In this document: piece after piece, positions 8,211-16,200 of the stretch
Position numbering within the stretch: position 1 is the stretch's first letter
Layout of the letters: each line of letters opens with the position of its first letter
Origin: Peptoniphilus_A sp022767005
GTDB lineage: Bacteria > Bacillota > Clostridia > Tissierellales > Peptoniphilaceae
Reading direction: 5' to 3'
Length of the DNA stretch: 64,000 bases
Assembly: GCF_050315115.1 (NCBI RefSeq)
Contig: NZ_JBNPOJ010000001.1
Span: forward strand, 62,001 to 126,000
Position numbers and translations under genes: made by a program
The notes under the pieces: model-generated
Told to the model about the DNA's origin: nothing
Database searches by the model: none
What the model saw: only the letters and a program-made list of their open reading frames with translations

Positions 8211-9397
8211 AAAAGTTTTAATACTCTATCTAAAATTTCTTTTGCGAGATCGGATTTACTCATAATTTCTAAATCATCAGTTTTATTATTACTGATAATA
8301 GAAACTATATTAGTGTCACTTCCAAAACCTGCACCCTTTTTCTTAATGTTATTTACAACAATCATGTCGAAATTCTTTTTTACAAGTTTTTCCTTTGCAT
8401 ATTCGTAAATATTTGTTGACTCGGCTGCAAATCCTACTATAATTTGATTCTTCTTAAGGCTTCCATAATGAGCAGCAATATCTGGGTTTTTTTCCATTTC
8501 AATTAAATTCATTTTACTGTCATTGCCCTTTTTAATTTTTTCTTCACTATAAAATTTTGGTCTATAATCACTTGGTGCGGCAGCCTTAATGAGTACATCG
8601 CAATCGTCAAAATATTTTCCAACAGTTTCATACATATCGCGAGTAGTTTTAACTCTTACAAAATTGTCGACTTTTGGAATGTCTATTTTAGTTGGTCCAG
8701 AGATTAGAGTTACCTTTGCTCCTCTTTTCTTTGCATTATCTGCTAAAGCATAACCCATTTTCCCTGAAGAATAATTTGAAATAAATCTCACTGGATCAAG
8801 TGGCTCAACAGTAGGCCCAGCAGTAATAACAATATGCTTTCCATCTAAATCTTTTTCTGTTAACGCTCTGTCTATTTCGTCCACAATTTCACTTGGCTCC
8901 AGCATTTTTCCACTTCCATAATCATTGCAAGCTAAAAGATCTTCTTTAGTATCTAAAATAATTACTCCTCTTTCTCTAAGAGTTTCCATGTTTTTTTGAT
9001 TAGCCTCAGATTCTAACATTACTGTGTTCATTCCAGGTGCAATTATTATCTTTGACCTAGATGCAATTAAAACTGTAGTGAGCATATCGTCTGCTATTCC
9101 ATTTGCAAATTTTCCAATTACATTTGCAGTTGCTGGTGCAATAACAATAATATCTGCCCATTTTGCAAGAGAAATATGCTCCACATCCATGTTAAATAGT
9201 TGATTAAACATTTCACAGTGCACTGTATTGTTTGACATAGTCTGAAAAGTAAGAGGAGTAACAAATTCAGTTGCATTTTTAGTCATTACAACCTTTACTT
9301 CTGCTCCTAATTTTCTAAGTAAACTGCAAATTCCAGGTGATTTATAAGATGCAATTCCACCTGTTACACCAAGTAGAATCTTTTTGCCCTTTAACAT
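8204..9397 (-). CDS. coaBC: Bifunctional phosphopantothenoylcysteine decarboxylase/synthetase
   Basis: The 397-residue fusion does two steps of coenzyme A synthesis. The N-terminal CoaC flavoprotein half (1-180) has active-site H74 (in EHISLAKW), the PGMNTVM loop (121-127, PxMNxxM type) and C157 in LACNDYGSGK. The C-terminal CoaB half begins near residue 185 and has TAGPTVEPLDPVRFISN and SSGKMG, the nucleotide-binding region that joins cysteine to 4'-phosphopantothenate. It starts 1 nt after rpoZ and ends inside a hairpin. Confidence 0.96.
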   Translation of the reverse strand: MLKGKKILLGVTGGIASYKSPGICSLLRKLGAEVKVVMTKNATEFVTPLTFQTMSNNTVHCEMFNQLFNMDVEHISLAKWADIIVIAPATANVIGKFANGIADDMLTTVLIASRSKIIIAPGMNTVMLESEANQKNMETLRERGVIILDTKEDLLACNDYGSGKMLEPSEIVDEIDRALTEKDLDGKHIVITAGPTVEPLDPVRFISNYSSGKMGYALADNAKKRGAKVTLISGPTKIDIPKVDNFVRVKTTRDMYETVGKYFDDCDVLIKAAAPSDYRPKFYSEEKIKKGNDSKMNLIEMEKNPDIAAHYGSLKKNQIIVGFAAESTNIYEYAKEKLVKKNFDMIVVNNIKKKGAGFGSDTNIVSIISNNKTDDLEIMSKSDLAKEILDRVLKLLS

Positions 9398-9398
9398 T

Positions 9399-9701
9399 TT
9401 ATTCCTCTTCCAATTCTTCTGAATTTAATTTTTCAATACTTTCTTGTTTAATTTTTTCAATTAATTCTTCTTTTTCTTCTGCGATTTTCTTTTCATATTG
9501 AGAATCAGATAATTTTTCTCCAAATTTAATTTTCCCAGCCATAATTTCTTCTAAAGCAATTGTAACTGGCTTTTCACTCTTCGTGTCAACAAGTTTTGGA
9601 TTTCCGTCAATTATCTTTCTAGCTCTCTTTGAAACTAAAATTGCAAGCTCATATCTAGAATTTGCAACTTCTCTTAAATCTTTAAAAGATGGTATTATCA
9701 T
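9399..9701 (-). CDS. rpoZ: RNA polymerase omega subunit
   Basis: The 100-residue protein matches the omega family, with RYELAILVSKRARKI in the N-terminal helix followed by KPVTIALEEIMAGKI. Omega helps assembly and stability of the beta-prime subunit. The C-terminus is a charged Glu/Lys-rich helix. It overlaps the gmk stop by ATGA and precedes coaBC by 1 nt, the common gmk-rpoZ-coaBC order. Confidence 0.92.
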   Translation of the reverse strand: MIIPSFKDLREVANSRYELAILVSKRARKIIDGNPKLVDTKSEKPVTIALEEIMAGKIKFGEKLSDSQYEKKIAEEKEELIEKIKQESIEKLNSEELEEE

Positions 9702-10318
9702 TTATTTCTCTCCTCTTCTGCTTGGACTTCCTTTTTGATGTTTTTATGTCTTTTTACTCTTAATTTTTCTGCAGCAATAATAGTTTCTATATCCTTAACG
9801 GCATTATCTATTACATCATTTATAACAAAATAATCATATTCACCAACAAAATCAAGTTCCTTAAAGGCATTTCTATATCTTGTTTCAATTTCATCTTCAG
9901 TTTCCGTATCCCTCTTAACAAGACGAGATTTAAGTTCATCCATAGTAGGAGGAATTAAAAAAATGAAGACTGCTTCTTTGTATTTTTCTTTAATTTGTAA
10001 AGCTCCCTGTACATCAATTTCTAGAAGTACGATTTCGCCCTTTTCAATTTCATCAAAAACAAACTTTTTTGGTGTACCATAATAGTTCGTATGAACAAAG
10101 GCATGTTCCAAAAGTTCATCATTATCAACCATTTTTTCAAATTCTTCTCTTGTTGCAAAAAAATAATTTTCACCATTAACTTCACCTGGTCTAGGTGTTC
10201 TCGTAGTTACAGAAGTTGAAAAAATTATATCGTCATTGTTTTTCATAAGGGCATCACTTACAGTTCCCTTTCCAGAACCAGAAGGACCTGATAAAACTAA
10301 TAAAAATCCGCCGTCCAA
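9698..10318 (-). CDS. gmk: Guanylate kinase
   Basis: The 206-residue kinase converts GMP to GDP using ATP. The P-loop GPSGSGKGT is at 10-18, followed by the TRTPRPGEVNGENYFF GMP-binding region and a LID-type segment. The start is TTG; no in-frame ATG or GTG lies near it, and the family alignment (P-loop near residue 10) supports it. The Shine-Dalgarno match is weak (GGTGA region), so translation may depend on coupling to yicC 23 nt upstream. The remA gene that Bacillus carries between yicC and gmk is absent. Confidence 0.95.
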   Translation of the reverse strand: MDGGFLLVLSGPSGSGKGTVSDALMKNNDDIIFSTSVTTRTPRPGEVNGENYFFATREEFEKMVDNDELLEHAFVHTNYYGTPKKFVFDEIEKGEIVLLEIDVQGALQIKEKYKEAVFIFLIPPTMDELKSRLVKRDTETEDEIETRYRNAFKELDFVGEYDYFVINDVIDNAVKDIETIIAAEKLRVKRHKNIKKEVQAEEERNK

Positions 10319-10341
10319 ATCATCACCATCCTAATTATTAA

Positions 10342-11217
10342 CTATTCAACATTTTGTGCTTGTTCACGCAATTTTTCGATTTCAGATTTAAGTAGAACAA
10401 CTTTACTTATAATTTCGATATCATTTGATTTTGAACCAATTGTATTAGACTCCCTATTCATCTCTTGAATAAGAAAATCTAATTTTCTTCCAATGGCTCC
10501 CTTTGAATTTATTATATCATTAAAATTGTCTATATGTATTTTCAATCTAGTAATTTCTTCATCAATGGAAAGCTTGTCGAGCATTATTGCAATCTCAGTC
10601 AAAATTCTATCCTCATCTATTTCACTTGAGTCAAGATATTCGCTGACTCTCTCTCTAAGTCTTTTCTCATTTTCTTTAAGAGTAATTGGAGATCTTTTTT
10701 CTATAAAATCAGTTAATTTTTTAATTTCTTCAAGTTTAACTAGAAAATCATTTTTAATTTTTTCTCCTTCTATATTTCTAGCTTCGACAAGATCCCTTGC
10801 GGCAAATCTAACGACCTCTAATAGCTCTTCTTTAATATAATCTCCCTCAAATTCAACTTTTTGAGGCTTAAAAATATTTGAATCTTCAATTAATTTTGAA
10901 AAAGAAAGATCTTCTATAACTCCAAATTTTTCCTTTAAATCTTTACTTATACTAATATACTTATTTAAAAGCTCATAGTCAACATCAATTTTAACATCTT
11001 TGGAGTTTAGGTATTCAAAATTTATAAATACATCAACTTTACCTCTTTTAATTTTGTCCTTAATAAAAGATTTCACAGATTCTTCTGCATACAAAATAGA
11101 ACTTGGCATCCTTACATTTATATCAAGGAATCTATTATTAACAGATTTCATCTCAATTTTGATATAAAAATCATCACTTTTCTTTTCAAAAAGGCCGTAG
11201 CCAGTCATGCTATTCAT
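10342..11217 (-). CDS. yicC: YicC/YloC-family endoribonuclease-like protein
   Basis: The protein begins MNSMTGYG, the family signature, and is 291 residues long. An upstream in-frame ATG at 11247 is rejected because the AAGGAG ribosome site lies just before the ATG at 11217. The YicC N-domain is followed by a C-terminal domain of the DUF1732 type with the conserved ending around EMNRESNTIGSKSNDIEI. Family members have been reported as RNases acting on mRNA or small RNA; the target here is unknown. It opens the yicC-gmk-rpoZ block. Confidence 0.9.
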   Translation of the reverse strand: MNSMTGYGLFEKKSDDFYIKIEMKSVNNRFLDINVRMPSSILYAEESVKSFIKDKIKRGKVDVFINFEYLNSKDVKIDVDYELLNKYISISKDLKEKFGVIEDLSFSKLIEDSNIFKPQKVEFEGDYIKEELLEVVRFAARDLVEARNIEGEKIKNDFLVKLEEIKKLTDFIEKRSPITLKENEKRLRERVSEYLDSSEIDEDRILTEIAIMLDKLSIDEEITRLKIHIDNFNDIINSKGAIGRKLDFLIQEMNRESNTIGSKSNDIEIISKVVLLKSEIEKLREQAQNVE

Positions 11218-11228
11218 AAAAAACTCCT

Positions 11229-11261
11229 TATAAAGAATGAAAAGCACTATAAAGTGCTTTT
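11229..11261 (-). terminator. Hairpin terminator after leuS
   Basis: A perfect 9-bp stem (11240-11248 with 11253-11261) and 4-nt loop follows the leuS stop and is trailed on the minus strand by a pyrimidine-rich tract. It sits just ahead of the yicC ribosome site, so it probably attenuates rather than fully ends transcription. Confidence 0.6.
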
Positions 11262-11266
11262 CAGTT

Positions 11267-13678
11267 TTATTTTACAACAATATTTACTATCTTATTTGGA
11301 ATATAAATTTTCTTTATAACTTTCTTTGATTCAGTATTTTTAGCAAAAAGTTCGTTCTTTTCAGCTACTTCAAATACCTTGCTTTCAGATTCATCTCTTT
11401 CAATTTTAATAGTATACCTAACTTTACCATTAAATTGAACTGGAATTTCTATCTCATCATCTATGGTTATCTTTTCATCAAATTTAGGCCAATCTTGTTC
11501 TGATAAAATTCCGCCTAAATCACATATTTGCCACAATTCTTCAGTAATATGTGGAGCTACTGGATTTAGTAAAATTAAATAAGCTCTGAAATCTTCTTTT
11601 GTGATTTTTCCAACAGAATTAAACTTATTTGAAAGTGTCATAAGTTGTGCTATTGCAGTGTTTGCCTTTAGATTTGCATAATCTTCAGTGACTTTTTTAA
11701 TAGTCTTATGAATTTCTGAAACTAAAGCTTCGCTATAATCTTCTCCATCTACTACAATACTTTGTAAGTTCCAAACTCTTTCCAAAAATCTTCTACAACC
11801 CTTAACTCCATTTTCTGACCATGGAACAGGCTTTTCAAAATCACCAATAAACATTTCATAACATCTAAGTGTATCAGCGCCATAATCCCTTACAATATCG
11901 TCTGGATTTACAACATTTCCTCTTGATTTTGACATTTTTTCGTTGTTGTTGCCTAAAATCATGCCATGAGAAGTTCTCTTTTTATATGGTTCTTTAGTTG
12001 GAACTACTCCAATATCATACAAAAATTTATGCCAAAATCTTGAATAAAGTAAGTGTAGTGTAGTATGTTCCATACCACCATTATACCAATCTACTGGAGT
12101 CCAATATTCAAGTGCTTCTTTACTTGCAAGTTCTTTGTCATTATGTGGATCAGTGTATCTCAAGAAATACCAAGATGACCCTGCCCATTGTGGCATAGTA
12201 TCTGTTTCTCTTTTTGCAGGTCCTCCACATTTTGGGCAAGTAGTATTTACCCAATCAGTCATCATTGCAAGTGGTGATTCACCAGAATCAGTTGGCTCAT
12301 AATTTTCAACTTTTGGAAGTAAAAGTGGAAGTTCTTCTTCAGGAAGAGCAACATAACCACATTTATCACAATGAACTATTGGTATTGGCTCTCCCCAATA
12401 TCTTTGTCTTGAGAATAACCAGTCTCTAAGTTTATAGTTGACCTTTCTATCTCCAAGATTGTTTTCTTCAAGATAGTCTATCATTTTAGCAATAGCGTCT
12501 TTAACTTCAAGACCATTTAAAATGCCTGAATTTATCATTTTTCCAGTAGATGTTTCAGTATTTGCATGTTCACTTACGTCAGAACCTTCGATTACAGGAA
12601 TTATTTCAAGACCAAATTTTTTTGCAAAATCATAGTCACGGTCATCATGAGCAGGAACAGCCATAATTGCTCCAGTTCCATAAGTCATAAGAACATAATC
12701 TGAAATCCAAATTGGTATTTCTTTATTTGTAAGAGGATTAATTGCTTTAATTCCCTTAATTTCAACACCAGTTTTATCTTTTTCAAGTTCAGTTCTTTCA
12801 AAGTCACTTTTCTTCGCAACTTCATTTTTATAAGCATTTATTTCATCTAAATTTTCAATCTTATCTGCATGGTTTTTAATTAATGGATGTTCCGGTGCAA
12901 TTACCATGTATGTTGCTCCGTAAATTGTATCTGGTCTAGTAGTGAAAACTTCAAGCTTTTCGTCAAAGTCCTTGAGTGAAAAGTTTATACTTGCCCCTTC
13001 ACTTCTTCCAATCCAGTTTTTTTGTTGTGTTACAACTCTTTCTATGAAGTCAAGGTCATCGAGGTCATTAATAAGTCTGTCTGCATACTCTGTAATCTTT
13101 AGCATCCATTGACTTTTTACACGCCTAACAACCACTTCTCCACATCTTTCACATTTTCCACCGACAACTTCTTCATTTGAAAGTCCAACTTTACAAGAAG
13201 GACACCAGTTTATTGGCATCTCTTTTTTGTAAGCAAGTCCATGTTTAAAAAGTTGTAAAAAGATCCATTGTGTCCACTTATAGTATTCAGGGTCAGTTGT
13301 ATTAATTTCTCTTGACCAATCAAAAGAAAAACCAATAGATTTTAATTGCTTTTTAAAATGTGCAATATTATTTTTTGTAACAGTTGCAGGGTGAATTTTG
13401 TTTTTTATTGCATAATTTTCAGTTGGCAAACCAAAAGCATCCCATCCCATTGGATAAAGTACATTATATCCTTGCATTCTCTTCATTCTTGAAACTATAT
13501 CAAGAGCAGTATAAGGTCTTGGATGTCCTACATGAAGTCCTTGTCCTGATGGATAAGGAAATTCTACAAGAGAGTAGAATTTTTCTTTGTCAGAATTATT
13601 TTCACATACAAAGGACTCATGTTCATCCCAAAAGTCTTGCCATTTTTTTTCTATTTCACTTGGTATATATTTTTTCAT
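11267..13678 (-). CDS. leuS: Leucyl-tRNA synthetase
   Basis: The 803-residue class I synthetase charges tRNALeu. The HIGH motif appears as HVGH (in PSGQGLHVGHPRPYT), and the KMSKS loop as NEKMSKSRGN. A CP1 editing domain (with TTRPDTIYGATY) and a zinc-type cysteine cluster (CPSCKVGLSNEEVV) are present. Length is normal for a bacterial LeuRS. It follows asnS by 8 nt and ends at a hairpin. Confidence 0.98.
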   Translation of the reverse strand: MKKYIPSEIEKKWQDFWDEHESFVCENNSDKEKFYSLVEFPYPSGQGLHVGHPRPYTALDIVSRMKRMQGYNVLYPMGWDAFGLPTENYAIKNKIHPATVTKNNIAHFKKQLKSIGFSFDWSREINTTDPEYYKWTQWIFLQLFKHGLAYKKEMPINWCPSCKVGLSNEEVVGGKCERCGEVVVRRVKSQWMLKITEYADRLINDLDDLDFIERVVTQQKNWIGRSEGASINFSLKDFDEKLEVFTTRPDTIYGATYMVIAPEHPLIKNHADKIENLDEINAYKNEVAKKSDFERTELEKDKTGVEIKGIKAINPLTNKEIPIWISDYVLMTYGTGAIMAVPAHDDRDYDFAKKFGLEIIPVIEGSDVSEHANTETSTGKMINSGILNGLEVKDAIAKMIDYLEENNLGDRKVNYKLRDWLFSRQRYWGEPIPIVHCDKCGYVALPEEELPLLLPKVENYEPTDSGESPLAMMTDWVNTTCPKCGGPAKRETDTMPQWAGSSWYFLRYTDPHNDKELASKEALEYWTPVDWYNGGMEHTTLHLLYSRFWHKFLYDIGVVPTKEPYKKRTSHGMILGNNNEKMSKSRGNVVNPDDIVRDYGADTLRCYEMFIGDFEKPVPWSENGVKGCRRFLERVWNLQSIVVDGEDYSEALVSEIHKTIKKVTEDYANLKANTAIAQLMTLSNKFNSVGKITKEDFRAYLILLNPVAPHITEELWQICDLGGILSEQDWPKFDEKITIDDEIEIPVQFNGKVRYTIKIERDESESKVFEVAEKNELFAKNTESKKVIKKIYIPNKIVNIVVK

Positions 13679-13686
13679 ATTAACTC

Positions 13687-15075
13687 CTAAAATTCAGCAT
13701 TTCCAACAGTTCTTGGGAATGGAATTACATCTCTTATATTTTTCATTCCAGTTATATACATTACAGCTCTTTCAAACCCAAGACCATAACCAGAATGAAC
13801 AACAGAACCATATCTTCTCAAATCAAGATACCAATCATAAGTATCCATATTCATTCCAATGTTTTTCATTTTTTCTTCTAGCACTTCAAGCCTGTGTTCC
13901 CTTTGGCTTCCACCAATGATTTCACCAACTCCAGGAACTAAAAGGTCCATTGCCGCAACAGTCTTTTCATCATCATTTTGATACATATAAAAAGCCTTTA
14001 TTTCCTTAGGATAATCAGTTACAAAAACTGGTTTTTTGTAAACTTCTTCTGTAATATATCTTTCATGTTCAGTTTGAAGATCAATGCCCCAGCTTACAGG
14101 ATAATTAAATTCTCTATCAGCTTTTTCAAGAATTTCAATGGCTTCTGTATATGTTATTCTTGCAAATTCATTATCAACTACAATTTGTAATCTTTCAAGA
14201 AGACCTTTATCAATGAAATTGTTGAAAAATTCCATTTCTTGTGGCGCATTTTCAAGTACATAAGAAATTATATATTTTAACATTTCTTCTGAAACATCCA
14301 TATTTACATTTAAATCAGCAAATGCCATTTCTGGTTCTATCATCCAAAACTCAGCTGCATGTCTTTGAGTATTTGAATTTTCTGCCCTAAATGTAGGTCC
14401 AAAAGTATAAATATTTTTGAAAGCCTCTGCAAATGCTTCTGCCTCAAGTTGACCAGATACAGTTAAATGAGTCTTTTTGTTAAAAAAGTCCTTTGAATAA
14501 TCAACTTCTGTTGGATTAGATTTTGCAATACTTTCTATATCAAGTGTTGTTACTTGAAACATTTCTCCTGCACCTTCAGCATCTGATGTTGTAATAATTG
14601 GAGCGTGAACATAAATAAATCCCCTTTCTTGGAAGAATTTGTGAATCGCAAAAGCAATTAATGATCTTACTCTAAAAACAGCATTAAAAGTATTGGCTCT
14701 AGGACGGAGGTGTGCTATTGTCCTTAAATATTCCAATGTATGTCTCTTTTTTTGTAGAGGATAAGATGGATCAGATGAGCAAATTGCAACAATTTTATTT
14801 GCTTGAAGTTCAAAAGATTGATTCTTTCCCGGAGATTTTACAACCTTTCCACTAACTTCTAATGATGAACTAATTGGATATTTTTCAATTACATCAAAAT
14901 TTTCCAAGTCTTTTCCATAAACTACTTGAATTGGTTTAAATGTTGTACCATCTGTAAGCTCAATAAAACCAAAATTCTTTGATGATCTACTTGTTTTTAT
15001 CCAACCATTTAATAAAATTTCTTTATCTAAAAAATCTTCTGGATTTTTAAAAATATCTCTAATGCTAATTGACAT
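13687..15075 (-). CDS. asnS: Asparaginyl-tRNA synthetase
   Basis: The 462-residue class IIb synthetase has an N-terminal OB-fold anticodon-binding domain (about 15-100) and a class II catalytic core, with FRAENSNTQRHAAEFWMIEPE as motif 2 and a final GLGFERAVMYITGM motif 3. It attaches Asn directly to tRNAAsn. With a dedicated AsnRS present, the GatCAB genes at 42-45 kb most likely serve Gln-tRNAGln; that is inference. The ATG follows a clear AGGAGG site and a consensus promoter lies about 50-80 nt upstream, making asnS the first gene of the long operon. Confidence 0.97.
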   Translation of the reverse strand: MSISIRDIFKNPEDFLDKEILLNGWIKTSRSSKNFGFIELTDGTTFKPIQVVYGKDLENFDVIEKYPISSSLEVSGKVVKSPGKNQSFELQANKIVAICSSDPSYPLQKKRHTLEYLRTIAHLRPRANTFNAVFRVRSLIAFAIHKFFQERGFIYVHAPIITTSDAEGAGEMFQVTTLDIESIAKSNPTEVDYSKDFFNKKTHLTVSGQLEAEAFAEAFKNIYTFGPTFRAENSNTQRHAAEFWMIEPEMAFADLNVNMDVSEEMLKYIISYVLENAPQEMEFFNNFIDKGLLERLQIVVDNEFARITYTEAIEILEKADREFNYPVSWGIDLQTEHERYITEEVYKKPVFVTDYPKEIKAFYMYQNDDEKTVAAMDLLVPGVGEIIGGSQREHRLEVLEEKMKNIGMNMDTYDWYLDLRRYGSVVHSGYGLGFERAVMYITGMKNIRDVIPFPRTVGNAEF

Positions 15076-15107
15076 AATTCCTCCTAATTTGAACTACTAA
15101 TATGTTA

Positions 15108-15137
15108 CTTAAGTATATAATATTTAAGTATATAATT
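15108..15137. repeat. Tandem AT-rich repeat over the asnS promoter start region
   Basis: The unit TTAAGTATATAAT occurs twice in tandem (15108-15120 and 15124-15136) and covers the -10 hexamer and predicted transcription start of asnS. It could be an operator or chance AT-rich sequence. Confidence 0.5.
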
Positions 15138-15155
15138 AAACCTCTAATTTGTCAA
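15127..15155 (-). promoter_or_regulatory. Sigma-A type promoter of asnS
   Basis: The minus strand shows TTGACA (15150-15155), a 17-nt spacer and TATACT (15127-15132), close to consensus. The predicted start is near 15120, giving a leader of about 45 nt before the asnS ATG. It appears to be the main promoter of the asnS-leuS-yicC-...-rsmB operon. Confidence 0.8.
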
Positions 15156-15349
15156 TTTTACACATTTTAAACCAATCAAATGAAATAAATGCAAAATTAA
15201 ATAATAGAAAATAGATAAAAATCCTAATTAATTAAATTAATCAAAACTAAAAAGGAATAACATTATCTATAAATATGATTATATCAAATCAATGAATACT
15301 TTAATAAGTTTAATAAGATTTTGATAGAAACTTTATCTTAATTTAGCTC
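15156..15349. other. Non-coding AT-rich spacer
   Basis: This stretch between the asnS promoter and the terminator of the small membrane gene is very AT-rich, has stops in all frames and shows no convincing promoter, RNA gene or repeat beyond short AATTAATTAA-type palindromes. Confidence 0.6.
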
Positions 15350-15395
15350 TGTTTAAAAAACAAAATCTATTAATAGGTAAAAGTCCTATTAATAG
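15350..15395 (-). terminator. Intrinsic terminator of the small membrane-protein gene
   Basis: A perfect 11-bp inverted repeat (15367-15377 with 15385-15395, 7-nt loop) is followed on the minus strand by ATTTTGTTTTTT. It lies about 60 nt past the gene's stop. Its promoter-proximal arm is part of the direct repeat shared with 16134-16192. Confidence 0.75.
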
Positions 15396-15445
15396 ATTAA
15401 CATATAGAATATTTATTTTTATGTTTTGTATCTCATTTACAGAAG
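15385..15445. repeat. Direct repeat copy B (downstream of small membrane gene)
   Basis: This 61-bp segment matches 16134-16192 in the same orientation with about five mismatches and one 2-nt gap. It begins 7 nt past the stop of the membrane-protein gene, as copy A begins 8 nt past the rarA stop. Confidence 0.8.
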
Positions 15446-15452
15446 TATATTA

Positions 15453-15914
15453 TCATTTATAATCTTCTGCTTCATTTACTTGTTTTGAATTTATAAAATA
15501 AAACATAAATACTGTTGCTGTAATGGAGTTTAAAAAAATCATAGGCAGAGTATAATAATCTAAGCTAAAAATTATTCTTTTTAAAATTATAAATAATACA
15601 AAAATGAATATAACAAAAACTTTATTTTTAGCACTTTTTAAAAATCTTTTTATATTATTTATGGACTTATCTTGAAGTGCAAATACAGATAAATGAGTTA
15701 GCCAAATAAATAAAATTACATAACGTGAAATGTCGCTCGCTTTTAATTCTTCATCTGTAATATTGGCATCAAAAAATTCCTCTACTCGAGTTCTACTGAT
15801 TTTTTGTTCTCCTCCTGTGGGTAACTGTATAGTGTCTTTATAATTAAGTGTTATAAATAAAAAGAATATGAAAAACATAATATAAATGAAATTTACTACT
15901 TTTCTATATTTCAT
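15453..15914 (-). CDS. Small predicted four-helix membrane protein, unknown function
   Basis: I do not recognise this 153-residue protein. It has hydrophobic segments at about 8-24, 64-80, 98-115 and 121-143, a polar loop between the first two (residues 25-62) and a charged end NEAEDYK. The ATG at 15914 is preferred over one at 15920 because the GAGG ribosome site is 9 nt from the former and about 1 nt from the latter. It has its own extended -10 promoter and a strong terminator, so it is a single-gene unit. The surroundings are gene-poor and bracketed by a 60-bp direct repeat, suggesting acquisition or local rearrangement. Confidence 0.7.
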   Translation of the reverse strand: MKYRKVVNFIYIMFFIFFLFITLNYKDTIQLPTGGEQKISRTRVEEFFDANITDEELKASDISRYVILFIWLTHLSVFALQDKSINNIKRFLKSAKNKVFVIFIFVLFIILKRIIFSLDYYTLPMIFLNSITATVFMFYFINSKQVNEAEDYK

Positions 15915-15937
15915 GACCATACACCTCTAAAAATAAT

Positions 15938-15946
15938 ATTATAGCA
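15938..15946 (-). promoter_or_regulatory. Extended -10 promoter of the small membrane gene
   Basis: The minus strand reads TGCTATAAT, about 24 nt upstream of the preferred ATG. No clear -35 is seen. Confidence 0.55.
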
Positions 15947-15960
15947 TATGTAAAACTGTA

Positions 15961-16133
15961 ATGTTTTTACTATACATAAAGTCCAATACAACAGATTATG
16001 TGATGTCATCTATTCTACTATGTGCATTTTCACGATCATTAATGTTTTTAATAGCTAAACCGTTACTTATATTTTTTCTAATAATCTTTTTTGCCGCAAT
16101 AGTTGTTGACAATAAATCTATAATAGAAGAATC
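15961..16133 (-). pseudogene. Possible decayed coding remnant
   Basis: Between copy A of the direct repeat and the membrane gene's promoter, the minus strand has an open frame without a start codon that reads ...DLLSTTIAAKKIIRKN... and ...NINDRENAHSRIDDIT, then one TAA, then SVVLDFMYSKN in the same frame. The composition looks protein-like. The opposite strand has a 62-codon ATG frame lacking a ribosome site, which looks like its antisense shadow. I cannot name a parent gene. This is tentative. Confidence 0.25.
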
Positions 16134-16192
16134 CCCATTAATAAATTAACATATAGAATCTTTATTTTTATGTTCTGTATCTAATTTAGAAG
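16134..16192. repeat. Direct repeat copy A (downstream of rarA)
   Basis: This 59-bp segment matches 15385-15445 in the same orientation. It begins 8 nt beyond the rarA stop. Unlike copy B, it lacks the second hairpin arm and so cannot form the terminator. Confidence 0.8.
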
Positions 16193-16200
16193 AGCACAGC

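Noticed and set aside
15961..16149. Plus-strand 62-codon frame predicting a hydrophobic peptide
   Set aside because: It has no ribosome site, overlaps the promoter of the minus-strand membrane gene, and runs into the direct repeat. The hydrophobicity looks like the antisense of a charged minus-strand frame.
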